Positions 8,508 to 18,374 of a DNA stretch of 43,825 nucleotides are shown here, one piece after another; the first letter of the stretch is position 1, and each line of letters opens with the position of its first letter. The stretch is from positions 1 through 43,825 of the IMG/VR virus record IMGVR_UViG_3300030116_002961. One strand, given 5' to 3'. The notes below the pieces were generated by a model. It did no database searches. It was not told where the DNA came from and saw nothing but the letters and a program-made list of their open reading frames with translations. The stretch is from a virus. Made by a program: the position numbers and the translations under genes.

Positions 8508-9161
8508 ATGGCAATAGATCCAGCAATGGTAGGTTTTAATGTTGTAGATAATTTGCAAAATACATTATTAAGTTATGTAATGCAAAATAGGAAAATGCAA
8601 CAACAAGATAGACAATTTCAAGCTGAGCTTGGGCAAAGGGCAAAAGAAGCAGCAGCGTTACAAGCTCGCTTTGATGATCAATTTGGAGAAGGTCAAAGGC
8701 GATTTAATATTACTCAAGGTCGTTTAGATAAAATGGACGCTAGGGCAATTGAGAAAGAAAAAGCAGGAGCAGATATATTTAGTCAGTTTTATAATGTAGA
8801 AAAACAAAAAAGAGACATAGACAAATATAAACGAGATAGAATTGAATATCTTGCTAAGCAAAAGAAAGATTTAACACGTACTGATTTGCAAAATCTTGGC
8901 GGATTTACTAGATACGGATTAATGGGTGCTGGTAGAAAAGGATGGGAAAAACGTGCTGATGATTTGCTTACTAAAGAATTTGAAACAAAACATGGCGCAT
9001 TACCTCAATTGCAAATTCCTGAAATGCAAAATTATGGATTTGTTCCTCAGTATGCTCCTGAATTATTAAGCATGTATCAGCAATATAATCCAGAAAATGT
9101 TTTAAATCAAGCACGTGCTAATTCAATATTGCAGGCTTATTCTAGCTTACAAGGAGGTTAA
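8508..9161 (+). CDS. Coiled-coil internal virion protein candidate
   Basis: The protein has 217 residues and an AGGAG RBS nine bases before the ATG. A short hydrophobic-amphipathic N-terminus (residues 5-25) leads into a long Gln/Lys/Arg/Glu-rich helix at about 27-125 with coiled-coil character, then a C-terminal segment rich in Pro, Tyr and Gln. No enzyme motif is visible. Neighbours on both sides look like internal virion proteins, so it is probably a structural or ejected component. Confidence 0.5.
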   Translation: MAIDPAMVGFNVVDNLQNTLLSYVMQNRKMQQQDRQFQAELGQRAKEAAALQARFDDQFGEGQRRFNITQGRLDKMDARAIEKEKAGADIFSQFYNVEKQKRDIDKYKRDRIEYLAKQKKDLTRTDLQNLGGFTRYGLMGAGRKGWEKRADDLLTKEFETKHGALPQLQIPEMQNYGFVPQYAPELLSMYQQYNPENVLNQARANSILQAYSSLQGG

Positions 9162-9162
9162 A

Positions 9163-9813
9163 ATGGATCAATATCAAATATTAGAATTAATAGATGCTTA
9201 CAATCAAAATCCTGATAGGTATACAGATCAAGAAGCTGAAACAATAGCTCAACTAGCTCAAATAATGGACACTAGGTTTGCTAGAGAAAGCCAGCCTTTT
9301 AAAAAAGGTTTATTTGATTTAGTAGATACTGCTGCATTTGGTCTTCTTCCTAATGAATGGCGTCCTGTTTCAAGAGGTGATAGCGTATTTGGTGATTCTG
9401 GTGAAGAAGAAATAGCTAGTATTGCTGGAATGATAGGAGGTGGAGTAGCTGGTGGTGTAGGATTAGCAAAAGGCGCTAGAGGGCTTATGAAACGTTTTTC
9501 TAAAAAAGGAACTAAAGCTAGTGGTAGTCCAACAAATTTATTACGATTAACAGAAGGTCAAGGTGCTCCTTTAAGATTAGGAGAAGGTCAACGTTTATTG
9601 TCTGGTCAAACTGGTAGACAAGTTAGACAAAATAGATTTCCTTTAGATCAAGCAAGTGGTCAACCAATGCCTATGACAAGTGGAGCTGGACAAGCAATTC
9701 CAATGAGAGGTAATATAGGTGAACCAATGAGATATTTAAAACCAAGTAGTTTATTAGAAAATACAGATGAATATTTAGATACTATGTTAAATAATGTTTT
9801 ATTAAGATATTAA
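9163..9813 (+). CDS. Virion protein candidate paralogous to the N-terminus of the giant protein
   Basis: The start at 9163 follows AAGGAGG at 9151-9157; longer upstream forms overlap the previous gene. The 216-residue product has an N-terminal domain (residues 1-70) whose pattern LI..Y..NP....D.....I..LA......F.R....F..+GL....F.LLP.E is repeated at the start of the 2821-residue protein encoded next. A Gly-rich hydrophobic segment follows at about 86-103. Then come short Arg/Leu/Gly/Gln repeats (LRLTEGQ, LRLGEGQ). The shared domain suggests a common docking or packaging role for two consecutive virion proteins. No catalytic residues are seen. Confidence 0.55.
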   Translation: MDQYQILELIDAYNQNPDRYTDQEAETIAQLAQIMDTRFARESQPFKKGLFDLVDTAAFGLLPNEWRPVSRGDSVFGDSGEEEIASIAGMIGGGVAGGVGLAKGARGLMKRFSKKGTKASGSPTNLLRLTEGQGAPLRLGEGQRLLSGQTGRQVRQNRFPLDQASGQPMPMTSGAGQAIPMRGNIGEPMRYLKPSSLLENTDEYLDTMLNNVLLRY

Positions 9814-9816
9814 TAA

Positions 9817-12800
9817 ATGGCATCACCATATGAAGCTTTAAAAGTTCAAAATTTAATTAGAACTTATAGAAGCAACCCTACAATATTTAACGATGATCAG
9901 TTAGATGAATTAGAACGTTTAGCTGAGCAAAATGAAATTAAATTTAAGAGAACTCAAAGTGAATTTTCTCTTAGACGTGGTTTACAACAAGCACAAGCTG
10001 GTTTTATTGAAGGGCTTACAACTTTTGACCTTATCCCTAAAGAACCTCGTAATACAGGTGAAGCTATTTTTAGACAGCTTGGTCATCTTGCTGGTTTTGC
10101 ACCTGCAATATTAAAAGCTCCTTTTATGGGGGCTGTTAAATTAGCTTCTAAAGTTACAGGACAAGAAACAAAAGAAATTGTTGCAGGTAGATTTACATCT
10201 GCCGCTTTAGATGGTATAGATGTTTTAGATTCTATTGCTTTTCCAATGATTGCATCTCGTAAAACTAAACAATTATTTGACTATGGTTTAAAAAAGACAG
10301 GAGCTGATTCATTAGATTTTTTAAAACATGGATCACGTACTAGGGCAATTACTGAAGAGGCTTTAGGACTAGCGTCTGCTAGTGCTATAAGTAACGTATG
10401 GAAAGGAAAAGATGCTATTGTTGATTCTTATATTGGAGGAGCCATCGCTGGTGGAGCCTTTGGTGGTATTGGTAATTTTGTATCCGTAGGTAATTTATAT
10501 AAAGGGAATCCACAGCAAGTAGAACAAGCTAATAAATTATTACGAGCTGGTGTTGCTAGTGCATTTATGGGTATTCCTTCTACATTAAGAAATGATCCAA
10601 CTGAAATGCAAATATATGAGTATTTGTTAGGTGGATTTTTTGGATATAATACTCGTCCTGCTAGAGAGACCGAAGCTGCAAAATGGATTAATCAAAATCG
10701 CACTGCAGAAGAAATTTTTAGACCAGAAAAATCTAAAGAGTGGAAAAACGTTAGTAAAAATGCACAAGATTATATTATAAGAGATCATCCTATGACTAAG
10801 GAGATGAACTCTGAAGGGTTAGGTGGCAGCACTGGGGCTGCGTTGTCTTATTTAGAAAGAACAAATTCTCATAGAATGGATGGTTCTAAAATTAATCATA
10901 GGCAAGAAGCGTTAAAGCATTTAAGAGATAATAAATTAGATGTGAATGAGAAAAACATACATGATTATTATAGAACTAAAGCTGCATCTTTATATAAAAC
11001 TCAAAATCCATTAAGAGACGCTATTGTTATTAATAATTCCATTTTAAATGATCAGCGTATGGATAAAATGGATAAAGCTGAAAAAGAATTATTTAATATA
11101 AAAGATATATCTAAAAACATAAGTGATACTTCTAAAAAATTAGGCACTACTAAAGAAGTAGGTAGTACTATTGATGCAATTGCACAGCGTTCTTTAGAAA
11201 ATGATATGCCTAATGTAGAATTATTTATGAGATCATTAAAATCTGAGCTAGGAGAAAAGGCAGTTAATAGTCAAGATTCTAAATTGCGTGGTTGGTTTAG
11301 AACAAGAATGCAAAAGCCACAAAATATGGATCTTGTTACATTAACTATAGATGGAAACAATACAGAGTATCGTGTAGTTACTAAAGAAAAAATTGGTGAA
11401 GTTACTGTTGGTGAAAAGTTTGATATAATGCCAGCTACTTATCTAGTACCTGAAGCAGAATTTCGTTTAATGTCTCATATGGCTAAAGAAGAATTTAATT
11501 TTAAAACTCAAACTGTTGAACCAAAAGCTTTTAAGATAATGGAGCAAAGTCTTAATGAGCAGGGTAAGATTATTTATAAGCTTGATCAAAATGATCTTAG
11601 TCTTTTACAAAGTAAACTAGCAGAAAATGGTAGATATATAGTTCATGGTGTTAAAGATAAAGAATATGTAATGACAAGTCGTTTTAGAGATGAAGGTATT
11701 ACATTAGATAATGTATTTGATATATTAAGTAATAAGCAAGGTTTTGAAACTAGAGATAGTGTAGAGTCTACATATAAGCGATCCCTTGCTTTGGAAAAAG
11801 AATTACTAGGAGATACTCCAGCAGTTGAAAAACTACATGAAAGAAAATGGATTTCTAATGTAGTAAATATGGCTGAAATGAATAACTTGCCTTTAGATAA
11901 GGCATGGTTATTAACTCAACCTGAAGGTAATTACGGTAAAAGTGTTGCTGATTTAAATAAGAGAATGTCTTTGTTTACAAATAGAATGACTCCTATGGTT
12001 AAACAAAGTTTTGAAAATGTTGAAGGCATGCCTAATGGAGAAAAATTTAATGTTATTATTGTTAATGATGTAGGTTTAAAGTCAGATACAGATGGAATGA
12101 TACAGTTTAGATCTGATTTTATGGACGCTCAAAGTAAGGCAATGGGTAGAACTGTTAATATGACTGGACACAATAAACCAGTTATAGCTGCAAAAACCGA
12201 TAAAGGATTTTTTGCTACTAAGTCCAATGGTCAAGAAGCTTTTCCAGCTTTAAACGAATGGATGAAAGCTAATAATATACATGGAGTTGTATATGAAAGT
12301 TCTGCAAAGCTTAGAGGAGCTAATGAATTAAGCAATTTGAGATATGAAAAGGGTAATTACAAATCAGACAAATTAAATGTTTTAGAGATTCCTATCGAAA
12401 CATTACAGATAAGCTCTGGCACATATGAAAATACTTTTAAAGACATTAAAGGAGCTTCTTTGCCTATTCAATATTGGGGGCAGGCTAATAAGCAACAAGC
12501 TAAAGGATATTCTAAAGAGTATATAGAAAATGTTGTTAAGCCATCTTTAGAAGGCACTCAAAAAGGTAGGGAGCTTGCGAAAGAATTTCAAAAGAATAAT
12601 GATATAGATGCATTTGCTCAAAAATATAAAGATGAAAATATTCGATTAGAGGAATTACCATTTGAGTTTGTTATAGATACATTATTAAATAAAGCTGATA
12701 CTCCTATGGGTAAGCTTATATCTGACAGATTAATGAGATTGGATATGGAAGGTAAGCTAGACAAAGCTATGCATGAATCATTTGAATTTGATTCAGACGC

Positions 12801-15800
12801 TGCGTTTTCTCAATTCCATGATACTAATAGAGTGTTAGCAGAAGCTATGCGTGGGACTTTTGTAGCTAAGCATAGTATGGCTTTTAATCAAAAGAATTAT
12901 TTTAATGCATTACGCAAGTATGTATTAAAAACATTTGCTAATCCATACATTGAAACAGGTGGTAAGTCAATTTTAAAAGGCTTTACTCAAGACATGATGA
13001 ATTATGTTGATATAGACCCTGCTAAAAATACAAGGATTTTAAGAGAAGGAGAGCTTTATCTTGACAACGGTTTTCGCAAAATGCCTGTGGTATTGTTCGG
13101 TGAACGATACACTCTTGGCCAAGTTTGGGACATGTATACTGGGAAACAAACCATGCCTAAAGGAGTTAAAAAACCAACTCAAAAAGAGTGGGATCAAGTG
13201 TTTACAATGCTTGCTATTCGCACTCCTGCTGATTCTATCTCTGGAACACGTGCATTGCGTTTTAGAGGATTTACGAATCAAAAAGGAACTGGATCATTTA
13301 CGCACCATAAAGATAACACCTATCTTGGAGGAGCCGACAAGGATATTGATAGTATAAAAATATTTCAAGGTATGCCTGAAAATCTTATTAAGCATTATAA
13401 AAAAAATGCTAATGAAAGAAAACATTGGTTTAATAAGAAAGGTGAACCATCTGATTATGCACAAGAAATAGACAAGATATTTCAAGAAGGAGATCCTAAG
13501 AGTGTAAAAGTTAAAGACTTTACAAAGAATAAAACTATGATGTTTTCTCCATCTTTTAGATTTCAAGTAGCTAGAAATTCTAGTACAGGTCAAGGTGGTT
13601 TAGGTTTTGGGTTAAGTGCTAAAGTAGAAATGCAAAATATGTATGACTATGTTAAAGCCAATGGTGGTTCGGTTGAAATACTTGGTCAAAGAACTGGTAC
13701 TGATTATACTATAAATTATAACGAAACTGGTAGAGTTACTCAAGAAGGTACTAAAGTAGGAGCTACAGTTAATTATAAAGATAAAATTATAACTATAGAT
13801 CCTGTTCGTGTAAAAGAAATGTGGGATAATAAATCTTGGACTAAGCCTAAAATGAAAGGTGTTTTTCCAATAGAAAAAGATACTTTTCAGAATTATGAAC
13901 AATGGGAAAGATTTGTTTTAGAACATGAGTTAGCTCATACAAGATTACCTCAACAAAAAGGAGAAGGTAAAGCTCAGTATGAGAATAGGATGAACAAAGA
14001 AGCTTTAAAAGCATTGGAATTAGCGAAAAGCAGGGGAGTTACGATTTCTTTAAAAAAGAACTCTCCTTACAAAGGCATTAGTGCTCATAGGCATTTTTTA
14101 GATTTAGGTACTAAAGTTGTAAATGTATCTGCAGATGCTAGTAGTGATCCTAATCTTATCAAATATAATAAATTTAGAGATTTGCTATACAATTCTATAT
14201 TCGATGCTAAAATAGCAAATAATAAAATTCCTAATTATGTTCAATTTAAAAAAGCTATTGGAAATAGCCCAATTAATGCTGTTAGAGAATCTGTTAATTC
14301 TATTAAGCCTCAACAAAAATTTTATGATAAAGATGGCAATCAATATTCTCCTTCTGTATTTGAAGTTTTAGATAATACTGGAAATATTGTTAATATTTTA
14401 AGAAATCAAAAAAGTGCTAATGATATAGTTTCTGTTGAATTAAATAAACTAATAGAAGAAGCTGGCTTTAAAGTGGATAATTATAAATTTAAAGATCTGC
14501 AAGATGTACATGCTAAATTGTATCCTCATATGCTTACCACTAAAGGCTTAATGAGGTGGGATACAAAAGCTAAAAAAATGGTATGGAGAAGTGAAAGCAC
14601 AGAAAAACAACTTGCTGATTTTTATAAAATAATTGCAGAAGAATTATCATTTGCTAGCCCAGAATATATAGAGGGTTTGTTTACTGGTAAATGGAAAAAA
14701 AGAGATGGGGAAATAGTAGATATAACACCAGACCCAGAAAAAGCTTTGCATTTTATAGGTAAAGAATTAGGTCAATATGCTACAATAGAATTGTTAACAG
14801 ATCAATATGTTAAAATGCATAATGAAATAACAAAACAAGGACGTTCTGTTAATGTTGTAAAAGAATTAATTCCAGAAATAAAAGAAAGAGCTTATGAAGT
14901 TAAAGATTTAGCTGCTAAGCTAGGTAAAGACAAAGCTAGAGACAATGTTACTAATGCTGATCTTGATCTTTTAATTCATAAAACACGCAGGCAATTAGCT
15001 GATGTAGAAATAAAGCAAAAATTACCTGATAGGATGCTTCAAGATTATTTTCATTATTGGTTGCTTAGTCCTATACGTCCATTGCAAAATGGTAAAAATA
15101 AACCTCAATATTATAAATCTATACATGGGTCTAATATGATTCCAATGCAAGCTAAAAGAAATTTTTATCAGCATATGGATAAGATTTATGACAGGGTTAA
15201 ATCTGATGATGCTTCTATTAAAATAAAAGAAGTAGATGTAAAAGAAATCTTAAAAGATTCTCCATTAGTTAAAGAAAAAGATTTATCTAACCATATTAAT
15301 GATATTATATTAAGTAAAAAGCTAGAAAATTTAGCTTTATTTGAATCAGATCTTCGTGAGGTACGCAAATTTCAAGAAACATTAAAGAATAATTCTTTAT
15401 TAACTAGGGATTTTAATGAATGGTATACTGGCTTTACTACTAATGTTTTAAATAAACCCAAAGATGCAACTGCTATTAAATTAAATGATATTAAATTATT
15501 TAATAGATATATGGATAGCTTAAATACAACATCTGGAATGGAATTAAAGTTAGCTCAATTTTATCAACATCCTTTAACTGTTGATGAAATTATGCAAACA
15601 AAAGGTTTATTTGGCAGTTATCATAAGATTATAAATGTGCCAGTAAAAACAAGTAAAGGCACTGTTAGGCGTGATGTTAAAGTTTTTATGTCTCCAGTGG
15701 GTAATATAGCAAACTATTTTAAAAAAATGGAAGCTAGTATTAATTTGTATCAAGGTAGAAAGAATTTAGAAACAATTAAATTAGATTCTATTATGGAAAC

Positions 15801-18282
15801 TCTTTCACAAACAGAAAAAAAGATATATATGGAAAATCTTTTTAACTATAGAGAGGGTTTAGATAAAAATGGTAAGGCTTTTTATATAGAAAATGTAGAT
15901 AAAAGTATCAACATGAAAAAGTTTAAAGAACTTGATGCAGAGATGACAAAGTTTTGGCAGAAGATGGAAAACTCATGGCTTACTACAAAAGATATAAATG
16001 GCAATCGTTTTAATTGGGATAAAATAGATAAAGATAAAGACTATGGTCAGGTTAATAAATATATAAAATATGATAAAAATGGTAAGTTTGATATTGAATT
16101 GTTTAATGATAAAGTATTAAATGCTAGAAATCAATCTCAAGATATTATTAGTAAGGTGGGGATAGAAGGTGTTCTCAGGTATCAACACGAACAAGCTATA
16201 GAAAAATTAATTCGTATTGAAAAGCCGAAGAACAAAAAAGAGTACCGAGAGATGAAAAGGTCTGAAAAAAGACCTAAGATATTTAATCCTCGTGATTATA
16301 GTAAATACATGCATCATTCTTTTAATAATGCACCAGAAGGATTACTTGTAGAACAAGCTAAATATATTGCTAGCTTACCTAAAGAGCAACGTGATGCAGC
16401 AGCTAGGCTTATGCAAGCAGACAATCAATTTATTAATGCTAATGAAGTATTAAGTATTGATCCAAATGCTCCAATGAAAACTACTTCTGATCCTAATTTT
16501 CAAAATTTACGTGCAGAAGTTTTTGAAAAACAAGGTAAGGTTCCATTTAAAAGATCATTTGATATAGTTAGTGATTATCAGAATAATGTTATTAATGGCT
16601 ATCATAAAAATTTAATGAAATTAAAAGTACAAAATGAGATAGACCTTATGATGATTAATAGTAAAAATTATAAAGCTAATAATCATGAGAAAAAAGTTTT
16701 TAAAGATCTGTATAAGGGTAAAGCTAGTTCTATTCCTGAAAAATTAAGATATAAAAATTATGTAGACGTGTGGGCAGATTATATAAGACTTTATGCTAGA
16801 GATTCATTAGGTCATCAATCTTTTTTAAGTGATAGAATGTCAACACCGCAGGGTAGGCAATTATTGCATTTAAATAAAAAGAATTTATACTATGGCACAT
16901 CTGATCAAGTTATTATAAAAAAGCTTGAAAAGTTGTATCAAAGTAAATTAGGTGGCAAAAGAGCTATTCCTTTCTTTAACAGTGAAGCGATACCTAAAGA
17001 TCCTATAGCTAGAAAGGAGTATTTTAGCCGTAAAATCCACAATCTCGGAAGAATGGAGGCTCAGTATGAGTTATTAACTTTACTGGCAAATACGGGCACA
17101 TGGACAACAAATATATTTGGTGGTGCTACTATGACTATGGGTAGTGCAGGGGCTAAAAATTATGCTAATTCATTTAATAATAAACGTGTGTATGATGTTT
17201 TGTTAAGTGACTCTAAAGGAAATGCTGTATTAAAATTATTAGATGGTACAAAAGTAACCAATAGAAAAGAATTGTTAAAATATTTAGAAGAACGTGGCGT
17301 TATTGACAATTTTATTAAAAATGAGTTTGAATACAATGAACCCATGATAAGTGGCTTAAAAAAAGCTGGAGTTAATATTAAAGATTTTCAGCGTGATTTT
17401 ATAAAAGCTGCTAAAAGCAAAAAAGGTAATCGTGATGAAAACGTTATGGATGTTGTTAATCGCTATGGCGTTAAAGATTTAATGCTGAAAACAGGTGGTT
17501 ATCTTATGAAGCAATCTGAACGAGTAAATCGTTTGAATGCTTTTATTGCTCATGGCTTACAAGCTGTGGAAAGTTTTAAAGGAGCTGGTAAAGATTTATC
17601 ATTGGCTGATCAATATGTGTTTGAGAGAGCTGAGCGTGGTATAGAAATGACACAGTTTTTATATCAAAATGCTTATAGACCTGCATTTATGAGAACTTCT
17701 ATGGGTAAAGTTTTAGGTAGGTTTAAACTATTTGTATTTAATAGTGTTCGTATGCGTAAAGAATTTTATAGGCAAGCAAAATTAAATGGGTTTAAAGAGG
17801 GTAGCGAATCTTATAAAAGATTTAAAGATACTTTTGCTATAGACATGATGATGTATGCATTGGGCGGTGCATTCATGTTTAGTCTGTTTGACACTACATT
17901 GCCTCCGCCTTGGGACTGGGTACAAGCTTTAGCTGATTATACCTTTGGTGATAAGCGTGAAAAAGAAATGGCGTTTTTTGGCTCAAAGCTTGGCCCACTT
18001 AATGTACTCAAGCCACCTATTGCTAGAGTACCAGAGGCTTTTGGTGAGTTATTAACAGGTCAATATGAAGATTTTACAAATTATACTGTATATACTATGT
18101 TTCCATTTGGTCGTGCTGTACGACAGATAAAACAATTAACTGACGATAGACCATTTAGAGGTGTAGAAAGAGCACCAGAGATACTCTTTAGGATTCCTTA
18201 CAATCAAATGAAAAGCAGGATTGAAAGGGCTAAAAAACAACGAATGCAATTGGAAGAGATAGAAGAGTACCTAGATGTTTAA
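9817..18282 (+). CDS. Giant virion protein with putative two-barrel RNA polymerase core and zincin motif
   Basis: The protein has 2821 residues and starts three bases after the previous stop. Residues 1-80 match the N-terminal domain of its 216-residue neighbour. Gly/Ala-rich amphipathic segments follow at about 85-115 and 180-220. Barrel one of a double-psi beta-barrel RNA polymerase is suggested by D759-G760, S766-x-F768, G777, K787, K793, K802 and ESSAK831LRG with LNVLEIP after it, the same order as DG..s..f..G..K..S..K in eukaryotic RdRPs. Barrel two has R1135-T-P1137, R1150-G-F and GGAD1174-K-D1176-I-D1178, fitting the metal-binding DxDxD of YonO and crAss-like phage virion polymerases. 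A segment ARNSSTGQGGLG (1252-1263) follows. HELAH at 1370-1374 is a zinc-peptidase motif. The remainder is Lys-rich and helical, with a conserved-looking C-terminus from about 2540 and a membrane-like segment at 2673-2691. I infer a virion-packaged, injected RNA polymerase; the fold is untested. Confidence 0.65.
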   Translation: MASPYEALKVQNLIRTYRSNPTIFNDDQLDELERLAEQNEIKFKRTQSEFSLRRGLQQAQAGFIEGLTTFDLIPKEPRNTGEAIFRQLGHLAGFAPAILKAPFMGAVKLASKVTGQETKEIVAGRFTSAALDGIDVLDSIAFPMIASRKTKQLFDYGLKKTGADSLDFLKHGSRTRAITEEALGLASASAISNVWKGKDAIVDSYIGGAIAGGAFGGIGNFVSVGNLYKGNPQQVEQANKLLRAGVASAFMGIPSTLRNDPTEMQIYEYLLGGFFGYNTRPARETEAAKWINQNRTAEEIFRPEKSKEWKNVSKNAQDYIIRDHPMTKEMNSEGLGGSTGAALSYLERTNSHRMDGSKINHRQEALKHLRDNKLDVNEKNIHDYYRTKAASLYKTQNPLRDAIVINNSILNDQRMDKMDKAEKELFNIKDISKNISDTSKKLGTTKEVGSTIDAIAQRSLENDMPNVELFMRSLKSELGEKAVNSQDSKLRGWFRTRMQKPQNMDLVTLTIDGNNTEYRVVTKEKIGEVTVGEKFDIMPATYLVPEAEFRLMSHMAKEEFNFKTQTVEPKAFKIMEQSLNEQGKIIYKLDQNDLSLLQSKLAENGRYIVHGVKDKEYVMTSRFRDEGITLDNVFDILSNKQGFETRDSVESTYKRSLALEKELLGDTPAVEKLHERKWISNVVNMAEMNNLPLDKAWLLTQPEGNYGKSVADLNKRMSLFTNRMTPMVKQSFENVEGMPNGEKFNVIIVNDVGLKSDTDGMIQFRSDFMDAQSKAMGRTVNMTGHNKPVIAAKTDKGFFATKSNGQEAFPALNEWMKANNIHGVVYESSAKLRGANELSNLRYEKGNYKSDKLNVLEIPIETLQISSGTYENTFKDIKGASLPIQYWGQANKQQAKGYSKEYIENVVKPSLEGTQKGRELAKEFQKNNDIDAFAQKYKDENIRLEELPFEFVIDTLLNKADTPMGKLISDRLMRLDMEGKLDKAMHESFEFDSDAAFSQFHDTNRVLAEAMRGTFVAKHSMAFNQKNYFNALRKYVLKTFANPYIETGGKSILKGFTQDMMNYVDIDPAKNTRILREGELYLDNGFRKMPVVLFGERYTLGQVWDMYTGKQTMPKGVKKPTQKEWDQVFTMLAIRTPADSISGTRALRFRGFTNQKGTGSFTHHKDNTYLGGADKDIDSIKIFQGMPENLIKHYKKNANERKHWFNKKGEPSDYAQEIDKIFQEGDPKSVKVKDFTKNKTMMFSPSFRFQVARNSSTGQGGLGFGLSAKVEMQNMYDYVKANGGSVEILGQRTGTDYTINYNETGRVTQEGTKVGATVNYKDKIITIDPVRVKEMWDNKSWTKPKMKGVFPIEKDTFQNYEQWERFVLEHELAHTRLPQQKGEGKAQYENRMNKEALKALELAKSRGVTISLKKNSPYKGISAHRHFLDLGTKVVNVSADASSDPNLIKYNKFRDLLYNSIFDAKIANNKIPNYVQFKKAIGNSPINAVRESVNSIKPQQKFYDKDGNQYSPSVFEVLDNTGNIVNILRNQKSANDIVSVELNKLIEEAGFKVDNYKFKDLQDVHAKLYPHMLTTKGLMRWDTKAKKMVWRSESTEKQLADFYKIIAEELSFASPEYIEGLFTGKWKKRDGEIVDITPDPEKALHFIGKELGQYATIELLTDQYVKMHNEITKQGRSVNVVKELIPEIKERAYEVKDLAAKLGKDKARDNVTNADLDLLIHKTRRQLADVEIKQKLPDRMLQDYFHYWLLSPIRPLQNGKNKPQYYKSIHGSNMIPMQAKRNFYQHMDKIYDRVKSDDASIKIKEVDVKEILKDSPLVKEKDLSNHINDIILSKKLENLALFESDLREVRKFQETLKNNSLLTRDFNEWYTGFTTNVLNKPKDATAIKLNDIKLFNRYMDSLNTTSGMELKLAQFYQHPLTVDEIMQTKGLFGSYHKIINVPVKTSKGTVRRDVKVFMSPVGNIANYFKKMEASINLYQGRKNLETIKLDSIMETLSQTEKKIYMENLFNYREGLDKNGKAFYIENVDKSINMKKFKELDAEMTKFWQKMENSWLTTKDINGNRFNWDKIDKDKDYGQVNKYIKYDKNGKFDIELFNDKVLNARNQSQDIISKVGIEGVLRYQHEQAIEKLIRIEKPKNKKEYREMKRSEKRPKIFNPRDYSKYMHHSFNNAPEGLLVEQAKYIASLPKEQRDAAARLMQADNQFINANEVLSIDPNAPMKTTSDPNFQNLRAEVFEKQGKVPFKRSFDIVSDYQNNVINGYHKNLMKLKVQNEIDLMMINSKNYKANNHEKKVFKDLYKGKASSIPEKLRYKNYVDVWADYIRLYARDSLGHQSFLSDRMSTPQGRQLLHLNKKNLYYGTSDQVIIKKLEKLYQSKLGGKRAIPFFNSEAIPKDPIARKEYFSRKIHNLGRMEAQYELLTLLANTGTWTTNIFGGATMTMGSAGAKNYANSFNNKRVYDVLLSDSKGNAVLKLLDGTKVTNRKELLKYLEERGVIDNFIKNEFEYNEPMISGLKKAGVNIKDFQRDFIKAAKSKKGNRDENVMDVVNRYGVKDLMLKTGGYLMKQSERVNRLNAFIAHGLQAVESFKGAGKDLSLADQYVFERAERGIEMTQFLYQNAYRPAFMRTSMGKVLGRFKLFVFNSVRMRKEFYRQAKLNGFKEGSESYKRFKDTFAIDMMMYALGGAFMFSLFDTTLPPPWDWVQALADYTFGDKREKEMAFFGSKLGPLNVLKPPIARVPEAFGELLTGQYEDFTNYTVYTMFPFGRAVRQIKQLTDDRPFRGVERAPEILFRIPYNQMKSRIERAKKQRMQLEEIEEYLDV

Positions 18283-18290
18283 AAAAAAAT

Positions 18291-18370
18291 TATAACGCAA
18301 GCTAGATGGTTTTTAGTTAGTTTGTTAATTTGAATAACTTTCCAAATACTTATATCTAACTTGCGCTATA
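18291..18370. repeat. Long imperfect inverted repeat between convergent gene blocks
   Basis: TATAACGCAAGCTAGAT (18291-18307) and ATCTAACTTGCGCTATA (18354-18370) are inverted copies matching at 15 of 17 positions, separated by a 46-base T-rich loop. It fills the gap where the rightward late genes meet the leftward early genes. It could end or slow transcription from both sides, or be a protein-binding site. Confidence 0.5.
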
Positions 18371-18374
18371 TCTT

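Noticed and set aside
13039-13902. Several minus- and plus-strand frames of 80-99 codons inside the giant gene
   Set aside because: They lie within the putative polymerase coding sequence, have no RBS and show shadow composition.
9817-18282. T7-like or N4-like single-subunit RNA polymerase in the giant protein
   Set aside because: I could not see the single-subunit polymerase motifs; the DxDxD and RTP blocks fit the two-barrel type instead.
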